A stretch of DNA of 64,000 nucleotides, taken from positions 1 to 64,000 of the forward strand of contig CAJTYV010000012.1 of assembly GCA_910584195.1 (NCBI GenBank), written 5' to 3'. A model generated the notes under the pieces. The model was not told the origin of the DNA. It did not search any database and was given only the letters and a program-made list of their open reading frames with translations. Positions 52,490-61,467 of this stretch are shown here, piece after piece. Origin of the DNA: an uncultured Ruminococcus sp. (lineage in GTDB: Bacteria > Bacillota > Clostridia > Oscillospirales > Ruminococcaceae). Both the position numbers and the translations under genes were made by a program. The stretch's first letter is position 1. The number at the start of each line of letters is the position of its first letter.

Positions 52490-53908
52490 ATGAAAAATAA
52501 ATTTCTCTTTCTAATGTTCATGATTTGTATTGTTTGCCTATTAAGCTGCGATAAAGAACAGCCGTCACCAAAAATAACCGAAAACACACCTTATGTAACC
52601 GAAACAACTACCCAACCGAGGCTCCAAGGAAACTACAGACTCGAGCTTTTCAGATACGACCCTATTGAAAACATACCCTCCTCATTTCAGGAATCCAAAA
52701 CAGAAATAATAAGTGATAGTTCCCATAATGAAAAGATAGGTGCAAAGTCGATCAGAATACTTGAACCGGATAAATACGATAAACGGGAAATGGAATTTCT
52801 GCACGGAAAGAGCGTTATATCTTTTGATTACATTCAGAATAAATTTATAATTAAATTCTTTTCAGATGAAAAAAATTCATCGGCAGAAATCGGAATATTT
52901 GATCCTGCCGTTAATGAGTACAAAAAAATAGAGGAAATACCGTTTTCGGCATCATACGGAAAAGACTCGTTTGTTATCAGCGACAGATATTATGTAACGT
53001 TCAATAGCTATGAATCGGCAGATTCACTGACAGGATACGTGAGGATATATGATATTGAAACCGACAAATTGTCTGTTATCGACGAATTTAAGGAATACAA
53101 CATTGTTCAGTTTGCCGCTCCGATAAATGATAACGCTTTTGCCTGCTTATATTATGAAGACGATACACAGAATTGGGTAATGAAATATTATGACATCATA
53201 TCCGAGCAAAGCAGGGAAATATTCCGCCATACGAATTTCAATAAAAATGATACTTTGTCTCCCATGGCGTTGTCCTATGACGGTGAAAATATTGTGCTTG
53301 TTCTTCAGTACATAGAAAAAGAAATGTACAAAACAAACTATGTTACCGAAAAAGACGTGTATAAAACTTGTTTTATGTATTTAAACACACAGGGTGAACT
53401 AATGGAGATCGCAGATGCTGATTTAAATTCTTTTTTAGGAGATTACTATGAAATCACTGACCTTGCGGTAAATGAAAACTATTATTTTCTTACTGCACTG
53501 CATTTTTCTCCCTCATATGAAAATATAGAAATAACGGAAAAAATATCACTTATTCTAAAAAAGACCGATAATGAATTTATTTATAATGATGTTATGTGTA
53601 CTCGAAATTATAATATAATTTCAAATGATTTTCTGAATAAGGAAAGTTTAGTTTACGAAGCCTATATTTTTGGCAGAGAAGATTCGAAGGGCATAGCTGA
53701 CGTGAATTTAAGTGACAAAAAAGTAAGGCTTTATGAATATCCGCTTGATTTTGAGAATGAATCAGATGATATAGAATTAACACGAATGCTCTCGGAAGAT
53801 GATTTGTTCATACTGCTTCATGATAATGAAAAAAAATACAAATATCAAATTGTAGACTATAAAAACGCTGAAAAAAAACCTATCAACTATGACATAAAAG
53901 AGAACTAA
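52490..53908 (+). CDS. Unknown lipoprotein
   Basis: 472 residues. The lipobox, CLLSC with Cys20, marks it as a membrane-anchored lipoprotein. A short Thr/Pro-rich linker leads to a repetitive beta-strand-rich region (KSVISFDYIQNKFIIKFFSD, YVRIYDIETDKLSVIDE, MKYYDIISEQSREIF) that looks like a beta-propeller. No family is recognised. Partner to the upstream C39-like peptidase by operon position, it may be its receptor, substrate or inhibitor. That is a guess. Confidence 0.75.
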   Translation: MKNKFLFLMFMICIVCLLSCDKEQPSPKITENTPYVTETTTQPRLQGNYRLELFRYDPIENIPSSFQESKTEIISDSSHNEKIGAKSIRILEPDKYDKREMEFLHGKSVISFDYIQNKFIIKFFSDEKNSSAEIGIFDPAVNEYKKIEEIPFSASYGKDSFVISDRYYVTFNSYESADSLTGYVRIYDIETDKLSVIDEFKEYNIVQFAAPINDNAFACLYYEDDTQNWVMKYYDIISEQSREIFRHTNFNKNDTLSPMALSYDGENIVLVLQYIEKEMYKTNYVTEKDVYKTCFMYLNTQGELMEIADADLNSFLGDYYEITDLAVNENYYFLTALHFSPSYENIEITEKISLILKKTDNEFIYNDVMCTRNYNIISNDFLNKESLVYEAYIFGREDSKGIADVNLSDKKVRLYEYPLDFENESDDIELTRMLSEDDLFILLHDNEKKYKYQIVDYKNAEKKPINYDIKEN

Positions 53909-53912
53909 TATT

Positions 53913-53942
53913 AAAGGACGAGTTTTATGCTCGTCCCTTTGT
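53913..53942 (+). terminator. Terminator after the lipoprotein gene
   Basis: AAAGGACGAG-TTTTATG-CTCGTCCCTTT, five bases after the stop. Confidence 0.8.
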
Positions 53943-53996
53943 ACTATATTGCCAAAATCCATTATATAATTTAGTGAACGTTATAACAGATCGCAC

Positions 53997-54025
53997 TTGT
54001 AATTTATATTGAACTGTGATATAAT
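53997..54025 (+). promoter_or_regulatory. Promoter of the ECF S-component gene
   Basis: TTGTAA (53997-54002), 17 bases, TATAAT (54020-54025). The short leader shows no known riboswitch. Confidence 0.78.
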
Positions 54026-54076
54026 GAATATAGCCGATTAAACATATAGGCATTAAAACTGAACGGAGGTTTTACT

Positions 54077-54616
54077 ATGTCAGAATCAATTTCACAGTCC
54101 AGAACACTTAAATTGCGCCGTGTAACGGCAGCAGGACTTTTCGCCGCACTTATCTACGTATTTACCGCATATCTGCACATTCCCACAGGAGCGGGATATA
54201 CTCATGCAGGAGACGGACTTATATACATTGCCGCATGCATTCTGCCTACTCCGTATGCAATGGCTGCCGGAACTATCGGCGGAGCTTTATCAGACGGTCT
54301 TACGGGATTTCTCGTTTGGATGCCTGCTACCATAATTATTAAAGCCATAACGGCTGCATTCTTTTCAAACAAAAGCGATAAAATATTGACACTTCGAAAT
54401 ATTCTCGGCATAATACCGTCTTTGATACTATGCATAGCAGGTTACAGTTTATACGAGGGTACGATAATGGCGGGCGGATTTTCACTTGCGGCAATTACTG
54501 CGGCTTTTGGACAAACTCCTGCATACTGCATTCAGGTAGGAACAAGCGCACTGCTTTTTATTTCAGTTTCATTTTTGCTTGACAAATCAGAATTTAAGAA
54601 AAAATTTAAATTATAA
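54077..54616 (+). CDS. ECF transporter S component (TIGR04002-like)
   Basis: 179 residues with about five to six membrane helices. RRVTAAGLFAALIYVFTAYL, AGYTHAGDGLIYIAACILP and AAGTIGGALSDGLTGF are typical of substrate-binding S components of energy-coupling-factor importers for vitamins or related nutrients. The ATPases and T component are not nearby, as usual for group II systems that share one module. The ligand is unknown. GGAGG lies about nine bases before the ATG. Confidence 0.85.
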   Translation: MSESISQSRTLKLRRVTAAGLFAALIYVFTAYLHIPTGAGYTHAGDGLIYIAACILPTPYAMAAGTIGGALSDGLTGFLVWMPATIIIKAITAAFFSNKSDKILTLRNILGIIPSLILCIAGYSLYEGTIMAGGFSLAAITAAFGQTPAYCIQVGTSALLFISVSFLLDKSEFKKKFKL

Positions 54617-54826
54617 CCACAGACGATGTCCCCCGAGTCTCGACTGTCGTCTCAGTCGGTGCTTCTGCTTCGCAGAGGTGTCCACAGGATACCCGCACCC
54701 TCTTAGACGGCGAACATCTTTAGATTCAGCCGGAGATACGATCTCCGACTGAATCCGGCTTACTATCGTAAGCCTTCTGCTTGTTGGAAGCAGAGCTTTG
54801 AACAAAAAGGATCGTTAAAGTTCTGA
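54617..54826 (-). repeat. Dispersed structured repeat, copy B
   Basis: Read on the minus strand this matches copy A at 13715-13830 over about 95 bases. It has a strong hairpin GATTCAGTCGGAGAT-CGT-ATCTCCGGCTGAATC (about 54727-54759), next to GGCTTAC-GAT-AGTAAGCC. A further part (CACCGACTGAGACGACAGTC) is absent from copy A. Confidence 0.7.
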
Positions 54827-55462
54827 TTATCCTTCCCACAAAATATATTCCTTGTTATTTACATCATCATAATAGAATATTTTTTTAAGCCCTCTTTCTT
54901 TTATGTTATCAAGTCTTGTACGTTCTTCCGTATCGTTTGCATTCATTTCTGTAACTGCAAATGAATCTATTTTTCTATGCTTAAGAGTTATTCCGTACCC
55001 GACTTTTGCATTAACATCAAAATCCTTGTCATAGCCAAAATGCTTGCCATTCTCATCGCTTATTGTCGGATAAATAAAATCAGCCGATATTGCTGAATTT
55101 GTCTTTACAAGCCATAACGTTCCGTCTTTATCTTCCTCGACCCATACATTTTTCGCAATATTGTATTTCTCATAGTTCATGGAACAATCAGTATTCAGGA
55201 TCGAAAAAAATGCTAAGAGTACAGCAGCCGTTCCAAGAATACCGCATATAAACCTGATAAAAAAACGCTTTTTCACTTTCTTCATAGGCTCGATATTTTT
55301 ATCCTTTTCAGTCATGATGATTTCCCCCTTTGACATATCCTTGTAAATTTCAGTGCATTCTGTACAGTTGTGCAGATGATTTTCGATTTCCTCATTGCTG
55401 TCCGCAGATGTTAGATAATCGCAGTAAAGCGGAAGCAAATCACGGATAATACTACATTTCAT
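54827..55462 (-). CDS. Anti-sigma factor with zinc-finger domain
   Basis: 211 residues. The cytoplasmic N-terminus has the zf-HC2 (anti-sigma) signature HLHNCTECTEIY after CSIIRDLLPLYCDYLTS. One membrane helix follows (FIRFICGILGTAAVLLAFFS, about 88-107), then an extracytoplasmic domain of about 100 residues of unknown type. It should hold the ECF sigma factor encoded immediately upstream (gap five bases) until an outside signal releases it. The start at 55462 has GGAG upstream. Confidence 0.88.
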   Translation of the reverse strand: MKCSIIRDLLPLYCDYLTSADSNEEIENHLHNCTECTEIYKDMSKGEIIMTEKDKNIEPMKKVKKRFFIRFICGILGTAAVLLAFFSILNTDCSMNYEKYNIAKNVWVEEDKDGTLWLVKTNSAISADFIYPTISDENGKHFGYDKDFDVNAKVGYGITLKHRKIDSFAVTEMNANDTEERTRLDNIKERGLKKIFYYDDVNNKEYILWEG

Positions 55463-55467
55463 TACAA

Positions 55468-55944
55468 TCACTCCTTCTTTAATTTCTGTTTGGCTCGGTA
55501 AAAAGTAACTCTTGCCCAATTTTCCGACTTGCTGAATATTTCGCCGATTTCCCTGAATGAAAGTTCACCTGTTGCACGAAGCAAAACTATTTCCTTTTCA
55601 GTTTCGGGAAGTCTATGAATCCGCTTAAGTAAAAATATCTTACCGTCATTTGATTCAGCAATTCTGTCCGGCGGAGGAGATAAATCGACTTCTGAGTAAT
55701 CGGGTTCGGCAACAGGATTACTGTTACGGCGTCTGAGTTCCCGAAGCCACAAATTTTTTGCGATACCGCATAACCATGTATAAACCGAGCAGTCGCCGCG
55801 GTATTTTGACAGCGAACGTATAGCCTGATAGAATGTTTCCTGCGTGAGTTCCTCTGCTGTATCTTCGTTACTGCAAAGGCTCATCAGGTAAAAATATACT
55901 TTTCTGCCATGTTCTTCATAGTAGGCTTTTATATCATCAGCCAT
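55468..55944 (-). CDS. ECF-type RNA polymerase sigma factor
   Basis: 158 residues. Region 2 (EELTQETFYQAIRSLSKYRG, VYTWLCGIAKNLWLRELRRR) and region 4 (EKEIVLLRATGELSFREIGE, SENWARVTFYRAKQKL) are complete and region 3 is absent, as in sigma-70 ECF factors. An AAAGGTGG-type site precedes the ATG. Together with the anti-sigma gene it forms a typical self-contained stress-response pair. Its own target promoter is not obvious. Confidence 0.92.
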   Translation of the reverse strand: MADDIKAYYEEHGRKVYFYLMSLCSNEDTAEELTQETFYQAIRSLSKYRGDCSVYTWLCGIAKNLWLRELRRRNSNPVAEPDYSEVDLSPPPDRIAESNDGKIFLLKRIHRLPETEKEIVLLRATGELSFREIGEIFSKSENWARVTFYRAKQKLKKE

Positions 55945-56075
55945 TCTTTCACCACCTTTCTATAAGTTAGTCAATTTAAAATCAGTTTCGTTACAAAAAA
56001 AACAGGGAAATTTAAAAACTTCCCTGATATAATCGTCCTCATCGCCATACTTTGACATTTTGCAAAAGTGATTCA

Positions 56076-56996
56076 TTAATATTTAAACTCCCCCTTACCT
56101 ATAAATTCCCGTATCAGAGAATCTTTAGGCACAAACTCCGCATCAAGCGGCGCAAGAGCAGCCATTACTTCCGTAACGTCCGAAAGCTCGGAAACATCGG
56201 TCATTCCTCTAAGTTCATCAAGCAGACTATCCCGATAAACGTTCATTTCATACGCCATAAAAGTATCAATATCATAGTCAGAACGATGTTTATACGGCAT
56301 GATGTATCTGTTCTCACCAGCCTCAACGCTGTGAAACATATTCATTGTTTCGGCAAGGCTTCTTTTTCGGAAATTACGGTCGCGTATCATTCTGCGCATA
56401 AGACGAACTTTAGATGGGTGAAGAACAATGCCATTTTTAGTTATACGCGAACGCACGCTCACATAAAGCTTGCACAGCATGCTGTCGGGAACTGTGATAA
56501 CATCCGGATTAAGAGCATGTATACCCTCAAAAATAACAAGCTCTCCCGGCTTTCTCTCAAAAGTCATTTTAACGCCGCTGCGCTTTGATGCGGCAAAATC
56601 ATATTTCGGAATATTTACGGCATGGCAGGCGTTTATTTCCTCAAGCTGTCTGTTCAGCAATTCCTTGTCAATTCGGTTTGGCGATTCAAGATCTACTTTA
56701 CCCTGCGCCGACAGTTCCTTCTCTTTATCCGACAAAGATTTGAAATAATTATCCATAGACAGCGTATGAGTGCGGCAGCCAAGCTCCCCAAGTATTTTTG
56801 CTATCATAAACGCAGTGGTGGTCTTGCCGGAACCGGACGGTCCCGAAAGGAGAATAACAGATATTTCCGATTTTTTTTCAACAATATCTTCCGCAATTTT
56901 TTTCAACTGATAAACATACGCTTCATTGGTGAGTTCAACAAATTTATCCGGGTCTCCGCAGACACCTTCATTTATTCTGGTAACTTCAATATTCAC
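56076..56996 (-). CDS. Uridine kinase / phosphoribulokinase-family protein
   Basis: 306 residues. The P-loop is LLSGPSGSGKTTTAF (about 51-65), followed by LSMDNYFKS, VDLESPNRIDKELL and VIFEGIHALNP, which match the uridine-kinase (Udk) fold. An N-terminal stretch of about 45 residues and a long C-terminal arm exceed a standard Udk of about 210 residues, so the substrate may differ. The likely start is GTG at 56996 with AAAGGGG upstream. An upstream in-frame ATG at 57059 lacks a site. spoVS is upstream in the same direction. Confidence 0.85.
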   Translation of the reverse strand: MNIEVTRINEGVCGDPDKFVELTNEAYVYQLKKIAEDIVEKKSEISVILLSGPSGSGKTTTAFMIAKILGELGCRTHTLSMDNYFKSLSDKEKELSAQGKVDLESPNRIDKELLNRQLEEINACHAVNIPKYDFAASKRSGVKMTFERKPGELVIFEGIHALNPDVITVPDSMLCKLYVSVRSRITKNGIVLHPSKVRLMRRMIRDRNFRKRSLAETMNMFHSVEAGENRYIMPYKHRSDYDIDTFMAYEMNVYRDSLLDELRGMTDVSELSDVTEVMAALAPLDAEFVPKDSLIREFIGKGEFKY

Positions 56997-57110
56997 AAAA
57001 TACCCCTTTCTTATCCGCAAAATAACAGATGCGGTGAGATTAAAAAACGATAAACTCACCGCACCTTATTATTATGATAATCGTAATACCAATGTTAATC
57101 GGATTTTTAA

Positions 57111-57371
57111 TTATCGCTGTTCGCAAATAAGCTTCATAGCAGTTCTGTCCTCGCCATCAATTTGAATATTAGCGAAAGCAGGAATACATATAAGATCAAT
57201 ACCTATCGGCGCAAGATAGCCTCGCGCAATTGCTATCGCCTTGACCGCCTGATTTGCTGCACCTGCTCCGACAGCCTGAACCTCGACCGACTTATGTTCT
57301 CTGATAACTCCTGCAATAGCTCCTGCGACAGAATTCGGTGTCGAATGAGATGATACTTTTAAGATTTCCAT
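57111..57371 (-). CDS. spoVS: Stage V sporulation protein S
   Basis: An 86-residue Alba-like protein of the SpoVS family, with nearly canonical sequence (EILKVSSHSTPNSVAGAIAG, VEVQAVGAGAANQAVKAIAI, IDGEDRTAMKLICEQR). In Bacillus it affects coat assembly and septation during sporulation, but it also occurs in non-sporulating relatives. AGGAGG lies close before the ATG. It is separate from ymdB upstream by about 190 bases. Confidence 0.96.
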   Translation of the reverse strand: MEILKVSSHSTPNSVAGAIAGVIREHKSVEVQAVGAGAANQAVKAIAIARGYLAPIGIDLICIPAFANIQIDGEDRTAMKLICEQR

Positions 57372-57563
57372 AGTATAAGCCTCCTATAAATTTAATTTAT
57401 TGACAATACCAATTTTAAACATCGGTATTATGAATATGCTATAGTCTGTACATTTACATTATAGCATATAATTGCGAACGTTTCAAGAGGTTTTTAAAAT
57501 TTAAGTGTATTATTTTTAGTCATTCTTTTGTGAATTTTACACAAAAACAAAAAAACAACACGG

Positions 57564-58337
57564 TTATCGAACAATAAACCTCTCTATACTGTGAGCTTTT
57601 CCGCATTTTTCATCAAAGCTGACAACAACGCCGCAAAGAAAACAATCCCCCTCGGCTTCTTTAAATTTCGTAGGCACCCGAAAACGCAGTCTGTCTACAG
57701 CGGGTTTTATTTCTACACCGAGGCAGGAATGCTCAACTCCTGTCATGCCTGTATCGGTAATGTACGCCGTATGTCCTCCGAGAATCGCTTCATCGGCTGT
57801 CTGTACATGAGTGTGAGTACCGAAAACTCCCGTTACTCTACCGGCAAGATAATGTCCCATCGCTTTTTTTTCAGACGTTGCTTCAGCGTGAAAATCAATA
57901 AAAATATTAGGTGTTCTAATACCGCTCAACAGCTCGTCCGCTATTGTAAACGGGTTATCCAGCGGATCCATATATACCGTTCCCATAAGATTTATCACTG
58001 CTGCTGAGAAACTTCCCATATCAAAAATGCAAACGCCCTTTCCGTGCGCAGCTCCTTTCGGAAAATTGGCAGGCCGCAAAACACAGTCTGAAGAATCCAG
58101 AACAGGATATATCTCCTTACGTCTGAAAACATGGTTGCCCGTTGTAATAATATCTGCACCCGCATTAATAAGAAAATCCGCCGAAGCAGGGGTAATGCCG
58201 TTTCCCTGTGCCGAGTTTTCGCCGTTTATCACAGTAATGTCAACTGCAAATTTCTGTTTTATGCCGCAGAGCCTCGATTGAAGAAAATTACACCCGATCT
58301 GCCCCACAACATCGCCTATAAATAATAAATTTTTCAA
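57564..58337 (-). CDS. ymdB: YmdB-family metallophosphoesterase
   Basis: 257 residues of the TIGR00282 calcineurin-like family. Metal ligands are in FIGDVVGQIG, INGENSAQGNGIT, TTGNHVF, FIDFHAEATSEKKAMG and GTHTHVQTADE. YmdB hydrolyses cyclic nucleotides in vitro and controls biofilm and motility choices in Bacillus. The start is TTG at 58337 with GGGGGA five bases upstream. ymdB and spoVS are often close together in Firmicutes, usually with rny, which is not visible here. Confidence 0.93.
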   Translation of the reverse strand: MKNLLFIGDVVGQIGCNFLQSRLCGIKQKFAVDITVINGENSAQGNGITPASADFLINAGADIITTGNHVFRRKEIYPVLDSSDCVLRPANFPKGAAHGKGVCIFDMGSFSAAVINLMGTVYMDPLDNPFTIADELLSGIRTPNIFIDFHAEATSEKKAMGHYLAGRVTGVFGTHTHVQTADEAILGGHTAYITDTGMTGVEHSCLGVEIKPAVDRLRFRVPTKFKEAEGDCFLCGVVVSFDEKCGKAHSIERFIVR

Positions 58338-58676
58338 ATTGTCCCCCTAAGCCAAAAGGTTTTGCTGTTATTAGTATACCATGAGAAATATTTTATGTCA
58401 AGAAAAAATAAAAAATAATTGCGAAATCGACAAATAATCCGAAAATATGTCCTATTTTTAATTTAAGTTTATAGCCAAATAGCTTAAAATTTGACGAAAA
58501 AACTCTGTAATTTAATTTAAAACAATTATTTGTTCGCAAAAATAATTTTCTTATGCTTATTTGCCTTATTCTGAAAAATTTCTGAAACTTACATGAAAAA
58601 AGTCAGAAGTATATTGACATTTTCATCAAACCTGTTATAATTAATTATAGATATTTAAATTACAGGGGAGTTAAAA
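58338..58676. other. AT-rich divergent region with promoter
   Basis: No gene is seen in 339 bases. The promoter TTGACA (58614-58619), 16 bases, TATAAT (58636-58641) serves the plus-strand alarmone synthetase. The ymdB promoter is not clear. Confidence 0.7.
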
Positions 58677-59435
58677 ATGCCGATACAATCAAATTTTCAG
58701 CTAACGCCGATTCAGCGCGAGCGAATAAAAAGCAGCCTTTTGTCAGACGAATTTCTCGACCTTGCAAAAGAGAAAACTCTGCCTATCGAAACGCTAATGA
58801 CCTATTACCGCTGCGTTATTATGGAAATAGAAACGAAATTCTGCGTACTTAACGAGGAGCTATCGCTTGAGGACGACCGTAACCCAATAGAAACCATAAA
58901 AACCCGTCTCAAATCATGGGACAGCGTAATCAAAAAAATGCGGGACAAACAACTGCCTATGACTCTTGATTCCTTAGAAAAAAATATATTCGATGTTGCG
59001 GGAATCCGAGTAATATGCTCGTTTCAAGAGGATATTTACCGTCTTGCGGAAAGCTTTCTCAGGCAAGACGATGTAAAGCTTATAAGACATAAAGATTATA
59101 TACAAAATCCCAAACCAAACGGCTACAGAAGCCTGCATCTCATTGTGGAAGTACCGATATTTCTCAAAAATGAAACAAGACTCATGAAAGCGGAGGTACA
59201 GTTCCGAACTATTGCAATGGATTTTTGGGCAAGCCTTGAACATAAGCTTCGTTATAAGAAAAACATTTCCGAAGCCGATACAGAACTTATTGCCGAAGAA
59301 CTGCTGCTATGCTCTAAAATGAGTGCCGAACTGGACAACAGAATGCAGTCGGTAAAAAACAGAATTTCCAAAGCAGAAAAAAACAAGCGTTCAAACTTTG
59401 AAACAACGCCTGACAAAAATGGTGAGAATCATTAA
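58677..59435 (+). CDS. Small alarmone synthetase (GTP pyrophosphokinase, RelQ/YjbM type)
   Basis: 252 residues with only the RelA/SpoT synthetase domain and no hydrolase, TGS or ACT domain. Landmarks are DVAGIRVICSFQEDIYRLAE, KDYIQNPKPNGYRSLHL, EVQFRTIAMDFWASLEHKLR. It makes (p)ppGpp from ATP and GTP/GDP. The C-terminal helices (SAELDNRMQSVKNRISKAEK) are as in the tetrameric RelQ group. GGGGAG precedes the ATG. It is monocistronic. The hydrolase must be encoded elsewhere. Confidence 0.92.
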   Translation: MPIQSNFQLTPIQRERIKSSLLSDEFLDLAKEKTLPIETLMTYYRCVIMEIETKFCVLNEELSLEDDRNPIETIKTRLKSWDSVIKKMRDKQLPMTLDSLEKNIFDVAGIRVICSFQEDIYRLAESFLRQDDVKLIRHKDYIQNPKPNGYRSLHLIVEVPIFLKNETRLMKAEVQFRTIAMDFWASLEHKLRYKKNISEADTELIAEELLLCSKMSAELDNRMQSVKNRISKAEKNKRSNFETTPDKNGENH

Positions 59436-59439
59436 CATA

Positions 59440-59566
59440 TACCCGCTTCTGCTGCAAAGTGACCAAAGAATGCCGAACAGACAATTCAAGACGGCAGAAT
59501 CATACTAACGTATAAAGAAAATGACCGCAGCACATGCGGTCATCCTCTTTTTATGGAATGTGTGTG
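59440..59566. terminator. Bidirectional terminator and repeat-like core
   Basis: ATGACCGCA-GCACA-TGCGGTCAT at 59521-59543 ends the alarmone synthetase gene and probably the opposing permease operon. The preceding CATACTAACGTATA (59501-59514) resembles the repeat cores at 23.3 and 41.35 kb. Confidence 0.65.
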
Positions 59567-60421
59567 TTATCCTTTTACACCGCCAAGCGCAACACCGGCT
59601 ATAATATGCTTTGACAAAACAAAGTATATTACAAGCACCGGCAGCACGGTAAGAAGAAGTCCCAGATATATTGCTCCGAACTCCGTACGATAAATATCGC
59701 CGTTGAGCTGACTTACCATGATAGGCAGAGTATGCTTGTCGTTGTCGATAAGAAGTATCTGAGGCAGGAACAGGCTGTTCCAGCTCGTAACAAAGGCAAA
59801 TATCGCCTGTGTTGCCATTGCAGGCTTCATCATGGGCAAAACTATCTGATTGAATATCCTGAACTCTCCTGCGCCGTCAATTCTCGCCGACTGGAGTATT
59901 TCCATGGGCAGGGAGGGGATCATATACTGCCTCATGAAAAATACTGTCGTCGGAGATGCGATTGCCGGAAGAATAAGTGCAAGAAAGTTGTTAGTCATGC
60001 CAATCTTGTACATAAACTGGTAAAAACCGATACTCGTTACCTGTGCAGGTATCATCAGAATGCACATAATAAGGGTAAAAAACGGCTTTTTCAGTTTCCA
60101 GCTGTAAGCTGTCAGCGCATATGCTGTCATAGTAGAGAAATACACCGTACAAATAGTGGAAAAAGTCGAAATTATAAGAGAGTTCAAAAAACCTTTGAAC
60201 GGATCAAAGGATTTACCCGTCAGTACATCGAAATTGCTTTTTAAAAAAGTAGACGGAACAAACGATATAGCGTGCTGCTGTATCTGCGTCGTACTTCTTG
60301 TGGCGTTGATTATCATGATAACAAAGGGTAAAAGGCTGACTATCGTCAGAAGTATGCAGAAAGCATATGCCGTAACTTTGAATATCACTGAAGATGACTT
60401 TTTACCTGCTACCGCTGCCAT
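59567..60421 (-). CDS. Sugar ABC transporter permease, MalG type
   Basis: 284 residues, six membrane helices, with the binding-protein-dependent EAA loop DGAGEFRIFNQIVLPMMKPA. It belongs to CUT1-type carbohydrate importers. It shares one base with the end of the MalF-type gene. No ATPase gene is in the window, so a shared MsmX-like ATPase is likely. Confidence 0.92.
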   Translation of the reverse strand: MAAVAGKKSSSVIFKVTAYAFCILLTIVSLLPFVIMIINATRSTTQIQQHAISFVPSTFLKSNFDVLTGKSFDPFKGFLNSLIISTFSTICTVYFSTMTAYALTAYSWKLKKPFFTLIMCILMIPAQVTSIGFYQFMYKIGMTNNFLALILPAIASPTTVFFMRQYMIPSLPMEILQSARIDGAGEFRIFNQIVLPMMKPAMATQAIFAFVTSWNSLFLPQILLIDNDKHTLPIMVSQLNGDIYRTEFGAIYLGLLLTVLPVLVIYFVLSKHIIAGVALGGVKG

Positions 60422-61392
60422 TACCTTATACCCCCTTTTCTTTTTGCATCACGTCTTGCCTGCCGCATTTCTTTTTGCAGCTTGGCTTCGTCCTTATCAC
60501 GCATTATATAGAACAGTACCGCGGAACATAAAGCTATGATAGCAAACATTATCATACTTGCCGCAGCGGCTCTGTTAAAGAGATAACTTCCGCTGAATGC
60601 CTGATTATAGATAAATACGCTGGTCGTCAACGTTGCATTATCAGGGCCTCCGTTCAGGAAAAGCTTGGGAATATCATACATATTAAGTCCGCCTACAAGA
60701 CTTGTTATAAGCGTGTACAGAAGAACCGTTTTAAGATTTGGTATCGTTATTTTAAAGAAAGTCTGAATACCGTTTGCGCCGTCGATCTCCGCAGCCTCAT
60801 AAATATCGGGACTGATACCAAGCACGCCCGAAATAAGTACGATCATAGTATTTCCGTACCATGTTAAAAACTGAATAAACGCCACAATACACTTTGAAGC
60901 AAAACCGTTTACAAAAAAGTTATATGACTCCTCACGGATTCCCCACGATACCAGAAGATCGTTTACAGGACCTACCGGATAACTGAAAAGCGCGTTGAAA
61001 AGTATTGCCACAGACGCTGCCGTTATAATATTCGGCATGTAGAAAACTACCTTGAAAAAGCCTTTTCCCTTTATTTCATTATGATGTGATGTAAACCACG
61101 CTGTCAGTAAAAGAGCTATTGTTATCTGCGGAATGAAATTCATCATCCATATTACTATTGTATTCCGCAAAGACGTTGTAAATGACTTGTTGTGAATTAC
61201 AGAATCAAAATTGGCAAATGGATTTTCAAGGAAATGCCACTCGCTGTTATTCAGCCCCACACAGTCCGTAAAGCCCAGTACCGCGGTATATATGGTCGGA
61301 TACAGCGAAAATATGAGGAATATCAGTATAAACGGTATACTGAAAATATATCCCCATTTCGCATAACTGATACCCTTTAATGGTTTTTTCAA
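60421..61392 (-). CDS. Sugar ABC transporter permease, MalF type
   Basis: 323 residues, six to seven membrane helices. The EAA loop is EAAEIDGANGIQTFFKITIP. A basic C-terminal tail of about 25 residues follows the last helix (EAKLQKEMRQARRDAKRKGG). It pairs with the MalG-type protein in a CUT1 importer. Confidence 0.92.
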   Translation of the reverse strand: MKKPLKGISYAKWGYIFSIPFILIFLIFSLYPTIYTAVLGFTDCVGLNNSEWHFLENPFANFDSVIHNKSFTTSLRNTIVIWMMNFIPQITIALLLTAWFTSHHNEIKGKGFFKVVFYMPNIITAASVAILFNALFSYPVGPVNDLLVSWGIREESYNFFVNGFASKCIVAFIQFLTWYGNTMIVLISGVLGISPDIYEAAEIDGANGIQTFFKITIPNLKTVLLYTLITSLVGGLNMYDIPKLFLNGGPDNATLTTSVFIYNQAFSGSYLFNRAAAASMIMFAIIALCSAVLFYIMRDKDEAKLQKEMRQARRDAKRKGGIR

Positions 61393-61428
61393 TTTATTTC
61401 ACTCTCCTTTACTATCAGTGCCGACAAC

Positions 61429-61458
61429 TTTAGTGGGGAACACTGTACCCCACTAAAG
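61429..61458 (-). promoter_or_regulatory. Intercistronic hairpin between binding protein and permeases
   Basis: CTTTAGTGGGG and CCCCACTAAAG form an 11-base stem. On the minus strand it has no T run, so it more likely protects the upstream binding-protein mRNA than terminates. That would raise binding-protein levels over permeases. Confidence 0.6.
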
Positions 61459-61467
61459 CTGCGGATC

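Noticed and set aside
54026..54076. Possible vitamin riboswitch before the ECF S component
   Set aside because: The leader is only about 50 bases and lacks known conserved elements.
54611..54805. 64-codon minus-strand frame ending in RIQSEIVSPAES-like text, similar to one near 13.75 kb
   Set aside because: The similarity comes from the dispersed structured repeat. The frames differ in length and have no ribosome binding site, so they are probably not proteins.
61429..61458. Full terminator between the binding protein and the permeases
   Set aside because: The stem is strong but there is no T run on the transcribed strand, so mRNA protection is more likely.
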